Assembly (NCBI GenBank): GCA_012295275.1 | Contig: CM022670.1 | Span: 20,321,698 to 20,349,197, forward strand | Length of the DNA stretch: 27,500 bases | Source: Chrysomallon squamiferum | Taxonomy: Eukaryota > Mollusca > Gastropoda > Neomphalida > Peltospiridae | Reading direction: 5' to 3' | Shown: positions 1 through 12,790 of the stretch, one piece after another | Numbering within the stretch: the stretch's first letter is position 1 | Layout of the letters: each line of letters begins with the position of its first letter | Program-made: the position numbers and the translations under genes | Notes under the pieces: generated by a model | Told to the model about the DNA's origin: nothing | Databases searched by the model: none | What the model saw: the letters and a program-made list of their open reading frames with translations, nothing else

Positions 1-429
1 CTGATTTTCATCAAAGGTTTAAGCATGTTTGTCATAGGCACTTTTTTAATTTGTAAATCATGAGTCCAATTAATCTTTGTCAATCAGTATTTACATCAGT
101 ATATTACAACATTAGAGAAGAGATGATATATTGGTCTGACACTTTCTAGGATTAGATCAGGGTAGAGATTATAATCTATTAATTTCTAATCTTAAGAATC
201 CAGACCCTGGCTCAATAACAAACACTGGTGGAAGTGTCATTGGTCACTGGATCAAACATCAACATGGGCATATTAGATCATTTCCTGGTCTGAGTGATTT
301 ATCAAAGTTCACATGTTTTTACTGACTGATCATTAACAATATTAACAGCTTTAAATTAATATAAATGTATATATATATAATCACTAGAATGTATTAATAA
401 AAAAACAAAAATAAATATTTGTTAATTTC

Positions 430-814
430 TTTTTTCCCTATCTTGAGTCCAAAAACTAAACAACCGTAACACTTGGGCTGGTACGTAATTTCTGTATATT
501 ATTTCCATACTTCAAAAATCTTCTCCTCCCAGTTCCCACATCTTTGATGTCCAAAGTTTGATACCTACAAGTGTGCTACCAAGTTCGTCACTGTTGAGCT
601 ATCTGAAATTCTGCACTTCTCTGTGTGGGGTAATGTGGTAATTAAACATGTGATGCATGTTGCTTAGTTCACACTTATTGCACCTGACAAGCTACTTTGG
701 TGGAAGAGCTCTTCATGGGGAGATAAGCTGATTTACGGCAGATACAACTGGCCCACTTATCCAGAATTTATTGATGTCAGAAGAAGAAGAAAAAAAAAAA
801 TATAGAAGAAACAG

Positions 815-845
<31 letters not shown>
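430..845 (+). other. Mixed-composition island ending in poly-A, possible old retroposon
   Basis: About 350 bp of balanced base composition stands out from the AT-rich surroundings and runs directly into a purine-rich and poly-A tail. That layout is typical of a retroposed copy on the plus strand. I could not identify an RNA polymerase III promoter, a tRNA-like head, a reverse transcriptase or target-site duplications, so the call is weak. Confidence 0.25.
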
Positions 846-900
846 GATAGAAAAAAAAGAACCAATAGAAAGAAAAAGAATGGAAAAAAAAGGAAAGTAA
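779..900. repeat. Poly-A and purine-rich tract
   Basis: GAA triplets, then poly-A including an unbroken run of about 24 A at 822-845, then A-rich sequence. It follows the mixed-composition island at about 430-775. Confidence 0.93.
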
Positions 901-1349
901 ATTAAATTAAAAATATGAGAAAAGAGAAAACAACCAATTAAAATCTATCTATTTATCTATCTATATATAAATAAAAGAAAAAAATAATTTATTTTTATTT
1001 TTTACAATAAATTAAGTGTTTCTCACATGCTTGAACTATTTTGATTTAGCAAAATATCAGAAATTTAACACACCAAAACTTTTATAGCTCTTGAAGTGAA
1101 CTGGTTCATAACTGGGAGGAGGGAGAACAGAACCAAGTTGTTATAAAGAGAAGAATGTATTTGATGTTTTAACCCCAAAAAAATCTCCAACTGACAATCA
1201 AAACTGGGTTTAACCAGAAAGGGATGTTGATAAAGTAGCCATAAAACAAATAAACAAACACAATGATGAAAATATACAACAAACCTGTAATCTGTGTTGA
1301 TATATGGTTTAGTGAATCAATATAAATTTTGTTATCCTTTTTTTTTAAA

Positions 1350-2005
1350 TTAAATATTACACCCACAGTTCCATTAGTAGTAATAATGTTACTAAATTCA
1401 TAAGAAATGTCAGTAATAAAAATATTACATTAATGAAAATAAATTATTTTTTTCTGCTGTTATAACACACATATTAAAATGTAGTCTAATATAAATTTAG
1501 AATTTTTTTTTAAAACAAAAAACTAAAAAGTCACACTCATAATTTTATTATGTAAAAAATGCATAACTAATGTCAGTAATAAAAAATAATATAATGGCAA
1601 TAAATAAAAGAAACATTTACTTTACTGTTGTTTTCAAACATACATTAAAATGAAAATAGGAAATGCATTATTTAAAGAACAAATATAAATCTTGAATTTA
1701 TTTTTTAAAAAGGAAACAAATGTCACACTCAAACTTTTATTATTAGTAATAACATAAGAATATATAAGAAATGTCAGTAATAAAAAATTTAAATTAATGA
1801 TAATAAATAACAAATATAGATTAAAAATGATACAAGCAATACATGTGATGTGTTTTTATTTTTAAGTTTGACATTTTAAAAACAAAAAGGGGAAATTAAA
1901 TGCCATACCCACAGTTTTATTATTAGTAGTGATATAAAATTATGTAACATAAATTTATATTAATGATAATAAATAAAAAAAAATACATTTTTGTAGTCAC
2001 GTTTA
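1350..2005. repeat. Degenerate tandem repeat of about 180 bp, four copies
   Basis: Copies begin near 1359, 1530, 1722 and 1902 with a shared opening word of the form GTCACACTCA or CATACCCACAG. A TTTTATTATTAGTA-like word follows, then AAATGTCAGTAATAAAAA, then AATGATAATAAATAA, ending in an A-rich tail. The spacing is 172 to 192 bp. The match is by eye and the copies are clearly diverged. Confidence 0.75.
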
Positions 2006-2339
2006 GTGAAATATGGCCTAAGAAATAAAATGAGAAAAATGCAACACAAAAACATGCTGCTAATGTTCACATCTGAATTTGCGGTGATAGGAATTCTGCA
2101 GAGACAATGACAATAAATCTAGCATCATAAGCTGTAGGTGGACACAAAGCAAATACACTGGGTTATAACAGAGACTGTGGGAGCAGACTCAAAGGTTATC
2201 CCTGCCTACTCAAGACTGTTAAATAAACGAGACTGATTGTGAAATGTCATTTTGTTCAATTTGATGATGAAGAAAAAATAACTGCATTATTCCAAAATGT
2301 TAATTGCTGAAGATCAAAACTGTTATTACTGGTACAAAT

Positions 2340-2545
2340 AAAAGTAACAGTAACTGCAGTAATGGTAGTAGTGATTGTAGTGGTATTAGTGATAATAGTA
2401 GGAACAGTTGTAATAGTAGTGACAGTACCAGTATTTAGTAGCAGTAGTAATTGTATTATCATTATTCTTATTGTTAGTAATAGTATTGCTAGTAGTCTTA
2501 GAATATATAGTAGTAGTAATAATAATAATATTAATAGCAAAATTT
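2340..2545. repeat. Degenerate triplet array of TAG/TAA type
   Basis: This is a period-3 stretch of GTA, GTG, AGT, AAT and ATT triplets, ending in (AAT)n near 2517-2531. It is the same kind of sequence as the larger array at 22620-23255. The open frames on both strands are by-products. Confidence 0.9.
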
Positions 2546-3679
2546 ATATAGTACAATATAATAATGTTAGTAGAAGTATATGTAATTACAGTCTATATGC
2601 ATTTTATAACTTATAAATTTCTTCCTAGCAATAAACCTTCCATAGCATAAAGTATGACAACAATAATAAAAAATTGATTTTGACAATGTATGGAGGATGA
2701 CATTTTTACTGTATTTTTATTTATTTATTTATATTTTTATTTTTTCAAATAATTTCATACACTGAATTATAAAACAAACACTGACTGGCTTATTTATTTA
2801 TTTGGAATATTTTATATTTCTGAAACAAGGAATTACATCAAATTGTACAACAATAAAAACAGCAGCCTCTATGACTTCCTATTTCATCATCACACTTTAT
2901 TTTTAGGAAAGGCTGGTGTTCGCTCTTAAATAAACCAAATATCATATATGCCTACTGAAGAGTGCACTGTGTATTTTGTATAATTAGTCTGTATTACAGA
3001 AGAACATTAAAATTAAGCCTGGAACTGCTGGCATACAGTAAAATATGATAATAGAAAATGGCCTGCAGTGTAATGAGAAGGAGATGGAGAGTGACAGGGT
3101 GTGTCTGATAAGCTGTGTGTAACATGGAGAGAAATCCACACAGTCTCAGCTGACAGAAGAAAGCAAATTGTTTCCTGCAGATCATCACAAGCAAGTCTTA
3201 TCTTGACACCAAGAATTTCTTTGAGCCCATAGTCAGGTCATAGATTCCTAACTGATTCACACCATTACCAGTTTGTTTTGAGAAGAAAATCAACATTCAA
3301 CATTCTGTGGCAAAATTGAACAAGACAAATACATATATTTATATATATATCTGTAATAAGCAAGACTGTTATTTTGTTAATTAGATGATGAAGAAAGAAT
3401 AACTGCATCATTCTATATTGTTTTAAATTTTGGTTATTTATTTACTTATTTCACTTTTTTTTTTTTTTAATATTTACTATTCCTTTTTTCAAAAATAAAC
3501 AAAATCATAGATGAATGAATGTGTGGATGAGTTATTCCTTTAATCATTGAAAGGATGGATATATATATATAAAGATCTGTTATATGATATAAAAAATAAA
3601 ATATTTTATCTCTCAAAGACACCTAACAAGTTAATGTAATAGTGAAGAAAATGGTATCCTGGTTAGACTGAAAAAACAA

Positions 3680-3990
3680 CAACTGAAAAACAAATGCTAA
3701 TAAGAAAGTTAAAAATGATGATACACCAAAGTTCATAACACTGGCACTGGGAAATAGCTCAGATTAACAAGAAACTGAACACTAATGAAAGACTGAAATA
3801 GATAATGACTGGCAAATAACCAATGTTAACAACAAACTGAAAATTGATGATACGCTGAATGATACAGCAACACAGTTAGATTGGGAAATAACCAGTTTTA
3901 ACAAGGAATCAAAAACTGACGATGCACTGAGAGAGATAACACGAATGGTTAGATTGGGAAATAACACATGTTAACAAGGAGCTGAAAGCT
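3680..3990. repeat. Degenerate tandem repeat of about 72 bp
   Basis: Three to four units share TTAGATTGGGAAATAAC, then TTAACAAGGA or TTAACAACAAA, then CTGAAAA-TGATGATACGCTGA-like words. The two clearest starts are near 3843 and 3910. The minus-strand open frame at 3782-3967 only reflects this periodicity. Confidence 0.72.
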
Positions 3991-4856
3991 GAGGCCAGGT
4001 GAGCAGCATTGGAGAAGGGCACGGCAATAGAAAATGACAAGCAATCAGTGAGCACTGACATGATGTACTATCTGCAAGTCTCTTATCTGCCTGATGTGCC
4101 ATGTTAACCTGATAAAACACATAACTGCCGTGCTTACAGTAAAAACCAACATAACTTCACCAAGACAGAGGAGAAAATGAGTTTCACAATAAATCTTCTG
4201 TGACGACATATTTTGCATTGCTAATCACAAACATGACAAACTGAATATACAAAGCATAGCGAGAAAAAAGAGTGAGAGTGAAAAAAGCTAAGTAAGTGAA
4301 TATTGTGTAAAGTGAAAAGCTGTCATCTTTCATTATGATATTGAGTAATGTTTTTGAGTGACAAATTACCTTCAGATCTGTTCCCATATTTCTGAAATTA
4401 TTATTGCACCTAAACAAACATAGTTTAAGAACCTACTTAGAGCTTGCTACATAAATAATTGGAAATGATGTATGCATGAAATGAAGGTATGCAGATGGAT
4501 AGACTCCATTAGCTGGCACTTTTTATATATATATATATATGCTTTTTTTCTGTGTTTTAAAAATTATTTTCATCTTAATGTGTATGACACTCTCCTCACA
4601 GTTTTACAGAAATAAAATTTAACATCAGGCAAAGAAAAGTATATTTCTGTGTAAGAAAGACATGGCAAAGGTTTGAGGATACAGTTAATTCAGGTATGAT
4701 GTCTTCTAAAGCCAATCAAATAAGCCTTCCACAGGCAGAGTTCTTCATTGTTATATATAATACATTGAACTGTTACTTATAAATATACAATTTTAAGAAA
4801 GTTCAAAAGATTTCAACACGAGTCCATTATTTCCAAAATGTAAAAAACATTAGCAA

Positions 4857-4857
4857 G

Positions 4858-4892
<35 letters not shown>

Positions 4893-4893
4893 A
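4857..4893. repeat. (AAAT)n microsatellite
   Basis: About nine units of AAAT, followed by AT-rich AAT/AGT sequence to about 5110. Confidence 0.96.
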
Positions 4894-5519
4894 CAAATGT
4901 ATAAATAATAATTAAAGTTATAATAGTAATAATAAGTAATAGTAATGATAATTAATATTATTATTTCAAAAATAAAACAAATATTAAAATATCAGTGAAA
5001 AAAAATAAAATATAAACAATAATAATAACAACAATGAAAATTAGAATTTCAAACAGTTTTTGTTATTATTGTCTTTAACTTAAACAACAACAACAACAAT
5101 AATGAAAAATTAACCTCAGTAAAAAATAAGATTTCCAAAAACAAGCTGACAGACAAAAATCGCATTGTGTAATTTGACATGAATAATCAATTTGTACAAA
5201 TGACTTTATCAAAGTCTTCCAACTAATCAAAATGATGAAATGACCTCGCCAACTTCCGCACAATCTTCACAACATTACTACAAATTGAAATCTGACATTA
5301 TGCGAACCTCTTCCCTAGGCCTAAGCAATTTTCTACGGCAACAACACTTCCTAGAAACAGCTTCTGGATAATTAACTGAGGCGTGGTCTCGTGTTACCAG
5401 GCTTGTAAGCACACTTGTTTGTTTCCCAAGTCCAAGTTCGATAAACCATTCAGTGTTGAAGTAATGTCTTAGGAGATTTAATTTGTTTTTGGATTAGCAA
5501 AAAAAAAAAAAAAAGAAGA

Positions 5520-5760
5520 TTTTTAACATGTTAGTGAAATGACAATGAAATTTGAAATAAAGAAAAATTAAATGAAAAACTGAAATAAAGTATAAGAAAA
5601 TGATAACTGAAGTAAAGAAAATAAAAAATGAAATAAAGCAAAATAAAATAAAAATGAAACAAAGTGAAATAAAATGAAAATTTTAACAAAGCAAAAATGA
5701 AATGAAAATGAAATTAAAATTATATAAAATAAAATTAAAATAAGGTAAAATCAGTAGCAC
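5520..5760. repeat. A-rich AAATGAAATAAAG-type low-complexity tract
   Basis: Irregular repeats of AATGAAATAAAG-like words fill this stretch, with almost no C. No clean period can be fixed by eye. Confidence 0.75.
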
Positions 5761-6189
5761 TATTTATCTTATCATTTATTTTATTATTTAATTTAATTTA
5801 TTTCTCGCTGTAATTATTTACAAATTTAACCACATCAAAAGTTTCAGACTAAAATCTTCAACAGATGAAAAAGAAACACAAAAGAAAAGAAAAACAATGT
5901 AATTATTTCCCTGCCATTGCTAATCATGAAGCTGATGTTGTGAAAAGAAGGTGGTCTTGTCAATTAATGTCACCCATTCATCTCTCCCAGCATCATTACA
6001 GTTCTCTGTTAATCCATGCAGACAATGGCAATATGTAGAGTTCAGTTTATTTTTGGGCAAGTCATATCTAATCATGAATATGGATGATCCATTACTAGTA
6101 GACTGAGACTTGTATATGCATGACAGTCATCAAGTAAGAAGCCACAGACCCATTTAAAGTACAGCATATAATAATTTATAACTGTTGTT

Positions 6190-6300
6190 GTTATTATAGC
6201 TGTTACAGTTATTATTATTATTATTATTAATATTATTATGATAATATTTACTAATTATTATTATATGATTATTATTTTTATTATTATTTTTTTATTAATG
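6190..6300. repeat. (ATT)n tract
   Basis: ATT triplets are clean at about 6210-6238 and then become impure. Confidence 0.92.
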
Positions 6301-7119
6301 TAAGCACACACAGATAATAAAATTTCTTAATATTCTATAATAATATTATTTGCATTTTTTAATCCTTTTGAAACAGATTAATTATTTCATTTAAGATAAT
6401 TACGATTTTTTCACTATTAAATAAAATAATTAGACAAAAATACATAAAAAGTATATTAATAAAAATATTAAATATCATTTTGAATTATAAATATGCTGCA
6501 TGTGTATGTATGCGTGTATATAGATATAGATTATATAATATTTATCTACCATTCTGGGATTGGCTGACTACAAATTTTTATTTAAAGAAAATAATTAAAT
6601 ATTAAAGTGTATTTTATATAAATAGGAGTAATACGAAGATTTATAAAAATCTGAAGAAAATGTTTTCATATCTTTTAACTTTGGTAAATTTAGACTAAAA
6701 TTGAATACGTTTATTCAAAAATATATAAATCTTATTATTTAATATTAATTTTTACCCCCCCCATACACTAGGATGTCAAGAATTCATAACAAAATATCCA
6801 CATGTTTCTAAAATAAATTAACAACATATTATATCGAATATTTTTGCTTTATCACAACTGACATTAAAACTACCACAGTGTAATAATTTAGTTCACAGCT
6901 GAAATTGATCAGAAGCTCAATAAAATATTTAAACCAAAAAAAAAAATAAAAAAAATAAAATCATAACCAATGAACCAAAAGATCTATGGTGATTTTTATG
7001 TTTACAAACAAACAAACAAACAAAAAAAAGGGATACACTAAATTAAAGTATCATCAATGTTTGATGAAAGATGAAACAAAAACATTTTTAAAATGTGGAT
7101 TGTTTCGTATCTTGTATAT

Positions 7120-7350
7120 ATATTTATGTAGGTAGGTATGTAGGTAGGTGAATATGTATGTATGTTTTAATGTATGAATGCATGTATATTTGTATGTATG
7201 TTTATAAATATAAACGAAGGTTTGTAAATATAAATATAAATGTAAATGTGTGTGTATGTGAGTGTATATATAGATAAATATAAATCTCTCTGTAGCACTA
7301 TATATGAAAAAAGGAGATACAAAACATATACATTGTTACATACACACTCA
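7120..7350. repeat. (TGTA)n-type tract
   Basis: Impure GTAG, TGTA and TATG tetranucleotides, then ATAAATAT and GTGTGTATG words. The minus-strand open frame at 7167-7355 reflects this repeat only. Confidence 0.85.
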
Positions 7351-7699
7351 CACAATTAATAGAACAGAATAAATAATAAATAAATAAAGAATAAGGAATA
7401 AAAATAAATATATGTTATTTTTTGTTTTTTTTCATATGCTCAAGAGAACAAAATCCATTATGAATAAAAGCAAACCAATTAATAATGATTTTATCTCAAG
7501 AACCTACACACCTATCTCATCTGTGCAGGTGTGTGATATATAGAACAGATAATTGATTATTTGTTGTCAGTGAAATCCCTAAACACAGATGTGTTTGTTT
7601 TTTTATCTGACTTAGTGTAACACAAAACACTGCCTCTGTGCTGCGTAAGTTTTTAGATGAGACATCACTTTTATGTGGCTCCAGGGAGACATTCATCAC

Positions 7700-8510
7700 A
7701 AACAGGTAGAGGTGAAAAATATTGGTCATATCCAGGTAAATTAGGGATTCATTTGATATATACAGATACATACAGAAAATATTGGTTATATCCAGATACA
7801 CTTAGCAACAGTCTGTCATATGCAGGTAAATCAGGGAAACATATAGATAAATATGGAAAATATTTGTCATATACAGTAAAGCATGGAGACATTTGTTATA
7901 CTGCAGATGAATCTGGAAAATATTTGTCATATACAGTAAAGCATGGAGACATTTGTTATATTGCAGATAAATCTGGAAAATATTTGTCATATACAGTAAA
8001 GCATGGAGACATTTGTTATATTGCAGATAAATCTGGAAAATATTTGTCATATACAGTAAAGCATGGAGACATTTGTTATATTGCAGATAAATCTGGAAAA
8101 TATTTGTCATATACAGTAAAGCATGGAGACATTTGTTATATTGCAGATAAATCTGGAAAATATTTGTCATATACAGTAAAGCATGGAGACATTTGTTATA
8201 TGCAGATAAATCTGGAAAATATTTGTCATATACAGTAAAGCATGGAGACATTTGTTATATTGCAGATAAATCTGGAAAATATTTGGTACATATAGATAAA
8301 TTTTGAAAATATTTGTCATATAAGTAAAGTTGGAAGACAATAGTTATATGCAGATAAATTTAGAAACTATTTGTCATGTACCAATAAATCAAGGAAAAAT
8401 TTGTTCCATGAAGATAAATTTGGAAAATATATAGGTAAATAATAGAAACATTTGTTACATATACACATAAATTTAGAAAATATTTGTCATATATAGGTAA
8501 ATCATGGTTT
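7700..8510. repeat. Degenerate flanks of the 60-bp minisatellite
   Basis: On both sides of the homogeneous core, diverged monomers continue, recognisable by AAAATATTTGTCATAT, CAGATAAAT and CAGGTAAAT words. They become less regular towards about 7700 and 8510. A uniform centre with decayed edges fits expansion by unequal exchange or slippage from the middle. Confidence 0.85.
7861..8279. repeat. 60-bp minisatellite core, seven near-identical copies
   Basis: Copies start at 7861, 7921, 7981, 8041, 8101, 8161 and 8220. The four copies from 7921 to 8160 are identical. The first differs at a few bases near its end. The sixth lacks one T and is 59 bp. Each unit is itself a dimer of two related monomers of about 30 bp, one starting ATTTGTCATATACAG and the other ATTTGTTATATTGCAG. 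The array lies in sequence downstream of exon F. Confidence 0.97.
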
Positions 8511-8934
8511 GCAATTTAATGTTATCATTAGGCACAGGTAGATATAACACCTTTATGCAGGTAATGATAAAGAAACTTGTAGAAAATATTGATCATAAAT
8601 ATGTAGTCATAATGAAACAGTAATAATATATATAAATTTATTATGCACAGATGGAAATAGACACATGTTCAGCAATTATCGGTAACAACAAAAACATCAC
8701 TATTTTTTTTTTAAATCTATATTTCATTATTTTCATCATTTTATCACTTTCATCCAACAGTAAAACAAACAGATACAAGTTTCCTGTGCATTAACTAAAT
8801 TGTGTAATGTGTCTGTTCCTAATTTATTGCCACAAAATACTTTCTGATAATTATTCATGCAGCTAAAAGTAATGTAGTTATGCAATGAAGCTTTCAATAT
8901 TTTCATGTCCCAGAGAATCATTAGAATAAAATGT

Positions 8935-8968
<34 letters not shown>

Positions 8969-9062
8969 GTAGTAGTAGAAGTAGTAGTACTAGTCATAGT
9001 AGTAGTAATAATAATAGTTATAGTGTGTTGTGGTAGTGGTGCTTGTAGTAGTAGTAGCAGTT
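8935..9062. repeat. (AAT)n followed by (AGT)n triplet tract
   Basis: A clean (AAT)n run at about 8935-8967 passes directly into an impure (AGT)n run up to about 9062. It starts about 110 bp past the donor of exon F. Confidence 0.95.
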
Positions 9063-9173
9063 GTAAAACTAAAATTAACAATGATAATAATAACAATAAT
9101 CTAACAGGATGAAGAAGAAGAAAAAGAAAACAGCAATAATAATAAATGTTTTATAATAATAATGTTAGCTTAC

Positions 9174-9355
9174 TGTTAATTCAAGTTCATCACTGCCTTC
9201 ATTTTTTATTGCAAATGGCCACCATCCTTTCACCCTCTTTTGCTTGAAGAGTGACATTTGGGGGACAGAACCATCAGTTTTCAGCATATCTAGTGTGCAG
9301 TGCTTGGCTGACTTTGCAGCACGAGGAAATCGGTTCAAATCCAGAGTCAATGATC
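9174..9355 (-). CDS. OTOF: Otoferlin-like ferlin, exon F (end of the last C2 domain and start of the ferlin C-terminal region)
   Basis: The exon begins at 9355, after an AAATATTTCAG acceptor. Two bases complete the glycine codon from exon E, 60 codons follow, and it ends in phase 0 at ACA before a GTAAGC donor, the best donor in the window. The peptide starts [20 protein letters not shown], where vertebrates have [19 protein letters not shown], and continues to [14 protein letters not shown] and [17 protein letters not shown] is a hallmark of the ferlin C-terminal region just after the last C2 domain. In vertebrates about 60 to 70 more residues follow and include the single membrane anchor, so this exon cannot be the last. 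The TTG at 9350 is an internal leucine, not a start. Upstream of the acceptor the intron is a GAT-type repeat instead of a clear pyrimidine tract. Confidence 0.96.
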
Positions 9356-10818
<1,463 letters not shown>

Positions 10819-11027
10819 TTAATGTTTAAACATATATTAATGATTAATATGTTTAGATAAATATTAATGAGTCCAGTGAATATTCTGTTTGGTATCACAT
10901 TTTTATTGCATAATGATGATATCACAGAAGAAACTTGCTACATGGAATATTCTTATCAATTAGCAGCAACAGATATTAATATCACCTTCCCACAGACAGA
11001 AAAATACACATAATGCCTTTACAAAAC

Positions 11028-11028
11028 A

Positions 11029-11083
<55 letters not shown>

Positions 11084-11110
11084 TAGTAATAATAATAGTA
11101 ATAATAATAA
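11028..11110. repeat. (AAT)n microsatellite
   Basis: Uninterrupted AAT triplets run to about 11081, followed by interrupted AAT and AGT triplets. It lies about 240 bp upstream of exon E in transcript direction. Confidence 0.96.
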
Positions 11111-11433
11111 GAAGAAGCAGAAAAACAGCTTCAACAGATGTATTATTTTATTATTATTATTTTTTTTTTTAATATTATAAATACATATGGAAAACTGAAA
11201 ACCTAAATAAAGGGGCAACCAGAGAGAACTGAGATATACAAACTTTGTAACAAGCACTAACACAGAAAAATGATAGGTTATAATCTTTAATGACCTGGTC
11301 AGCTGGTCACTTGATAACAAATGGTTCAGATTGAAAATACATAAAACATTTTTTAATGTAGTATCAGTGTCATTGGTCCAGGTTGAAATATATTTGAAAT
11401 GAATTTAAAATATATGATGTCCTTCTGTAATAA

Positions 11434-11516
11434 TACACACACAAACACACACATATACACACAAACACACACAAACACACACATATACACACAAACACAC
11501 ACAAACACACACATAC
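11434..11516. repeat. (AC)n-type 30-bp repeat
   Basis: The AC-rich tract has a higher period. A unit of ACACAAACACACACAAACAC plus ACACATATAC occurs about two and a half times in tandem. Confidence 0.9.
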
Positions 11517-12639
11517 TCTTTCACTGTTTCTCACTTTCATTTACAAACACATAACATATTCAAATTTTAATAATAATAATGATAAAGAATTGTGCTTAAA
11601 TGTCTTAAGGTTGTTTACAAAATTATATTTATTAAATATATAAAAATAAATTATATGAATGTTATTAACTGAAATAAAAATACCCTCCCTTTAAAAATGT
11701 TATAATTACTATCGTTCTTTTTTTGAAAGTAATATCTATAATCTCTAAAATTCTAAACACCAAGATCTTAAGAAGTGACAAAACAAAAATATGGAAATTA
11801 CAAAAAAACAACAACAAAAAACAACAAAATAAACAAAAAGTAATCAAATCAACAAAAAAGAGAAAGAAAACTAAAAAAAACCCAAATAAAAAGAATTAAA
11901 AACCCCCACTATACCCTCAGAGATCTATAAAATAACATGACATGAAAGGGTAAGAATTTTTTCTGTACTAAATGACTGAATTGCCTTCACAATTTTCAGA
12001 TCAGGTACATAAAACACACCCACCAAGAACATCATTTTCTTTTTCCTTCCTGCTTTACCTGTCCTCACATAAAAGGTGCAATATAAAATTTGCAATAAAA
12101 ACATTTCAAAAGCTTTTATATATTTTTATACTGAAAGACATGGTGTCTTTTTTTTTTCACTGAAACAGCTATTCAGCATGCAAACAAAAACAACCTTTAA
12201 CTGACAATTCACCAATACCAACTGGCACCATGATAAACACCAGTATATTTCCCATAAACACATCAATCTGTCAGAGATTCGCAGATAAGAAAAGCCATTT
12301 TTTGGCACTTTTTCGGCAATCATTGTTGGGACATTCTGGTTTCTGCAGACTGATGAAGTTAGCTACAGAAGTTTTGTGGTAAAGTCTGGTAATCCATTCA
12401 CTCCCATGAGAACTCTCCTGCCAAAAGCGGTTAGGGAATTTCATGGCCCATTTGCAAGAGCAGATGAGGATGTCTTCACACACAAAGCTTCATTAGTAAT
12501 GTTCAAACAATTGTCTTCTGCACATTAACCCTTTCTCCAACATCATTCTCTCTGTGTTGACCATTACCCAGGACCACACACAAATTACAGAGATTAGATT
12601 TTAGTGAAAGTGAGAATTAATGAATGAATGAATGGTATG

Positions 12640-12790
12640 TTTCTATACATACATACTTGTATTATGTGTATGTATGTGTGTGTTGTATTTGTTTATGTGT
12701 GTGTAAGTGAGTGTGTGTGGCATGAATATATGAATATTACATATCTATATATATGTGTGTGTGTTTGTGTTTGTATGTGTTTGTATATTT
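12640..12790. repeat. TG/TATG-rich tract
   Basis: An impure (TG)n and (TATG)n stretch. The plus-strand open frame at 12628-12819 is explained by it. Confidence 0.88.

Larger units (their letters stand above)
1..9173 (-). other. Sequence downstream of exon F: next intron, possibly including the unlocated gene end
   Basis: Exon F has a good donor (GTAAGC at 9173-9168), so an intron begins here and runs left. I searched for the expected next exon, whose vertebrate counterpart begins GKVEAELHLLTAEEAEK and includes RPDT, FLNP and a membrane helix. I found no supportable match. The stretch holds triplet arrays, the 60-bp minisatellite, (AAAT)n, (ATT)n and (TGTA)n tracts, and 180-bp and 72-bp degenerate repeats. 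An island of mixed composition lies at about 430-780. No gene is called. Confidence 0.65.

Noticed and set aside
1169-1366. A hydrophobic minus-strand open frame containing FWLNP, considered as the missing otoferlin membrane-anchor exon
   Set aside because: The order is wrong: the hydrophobic stretch comes before FWLNP, whereas in ferlins FLNP comes before the helix. There are no flanking conserved residues such as RPDT. Phenylalanine- and isoleucine-rich frames are common by chance in AT-rich DNA.
7580-7597. Inverted repeat AAACACA/TGTGTTT as a regulatory hairpin
   Set aside because: It is too short and too simple to be significant in this composition.
7657-8251. Repeat-protein gene on either strand
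   Set aside because: Both strands are open only because the 60-bp unit lacks stops. The frame breaks at a one-base deletion in the sixth copy, and there is no start context or splice support.
7861-8279. CRISPR-like array
   Set aside because: There are no unique spacers between repeats. The units are contiguous and the setting is an animal genome.
9348-9350. TTG as a translation start for a separate short protein
   Set aside because: It is an internal leucine codon of exon F. The residues before it continue the C2 domain from exon E across a phase 1 junction.
10982-11320. 112-codon minus-strand frame with a poly-Y/L stretch
   Set aside because: It is produced by the (AAT)n tract and its A-rich surroundings.
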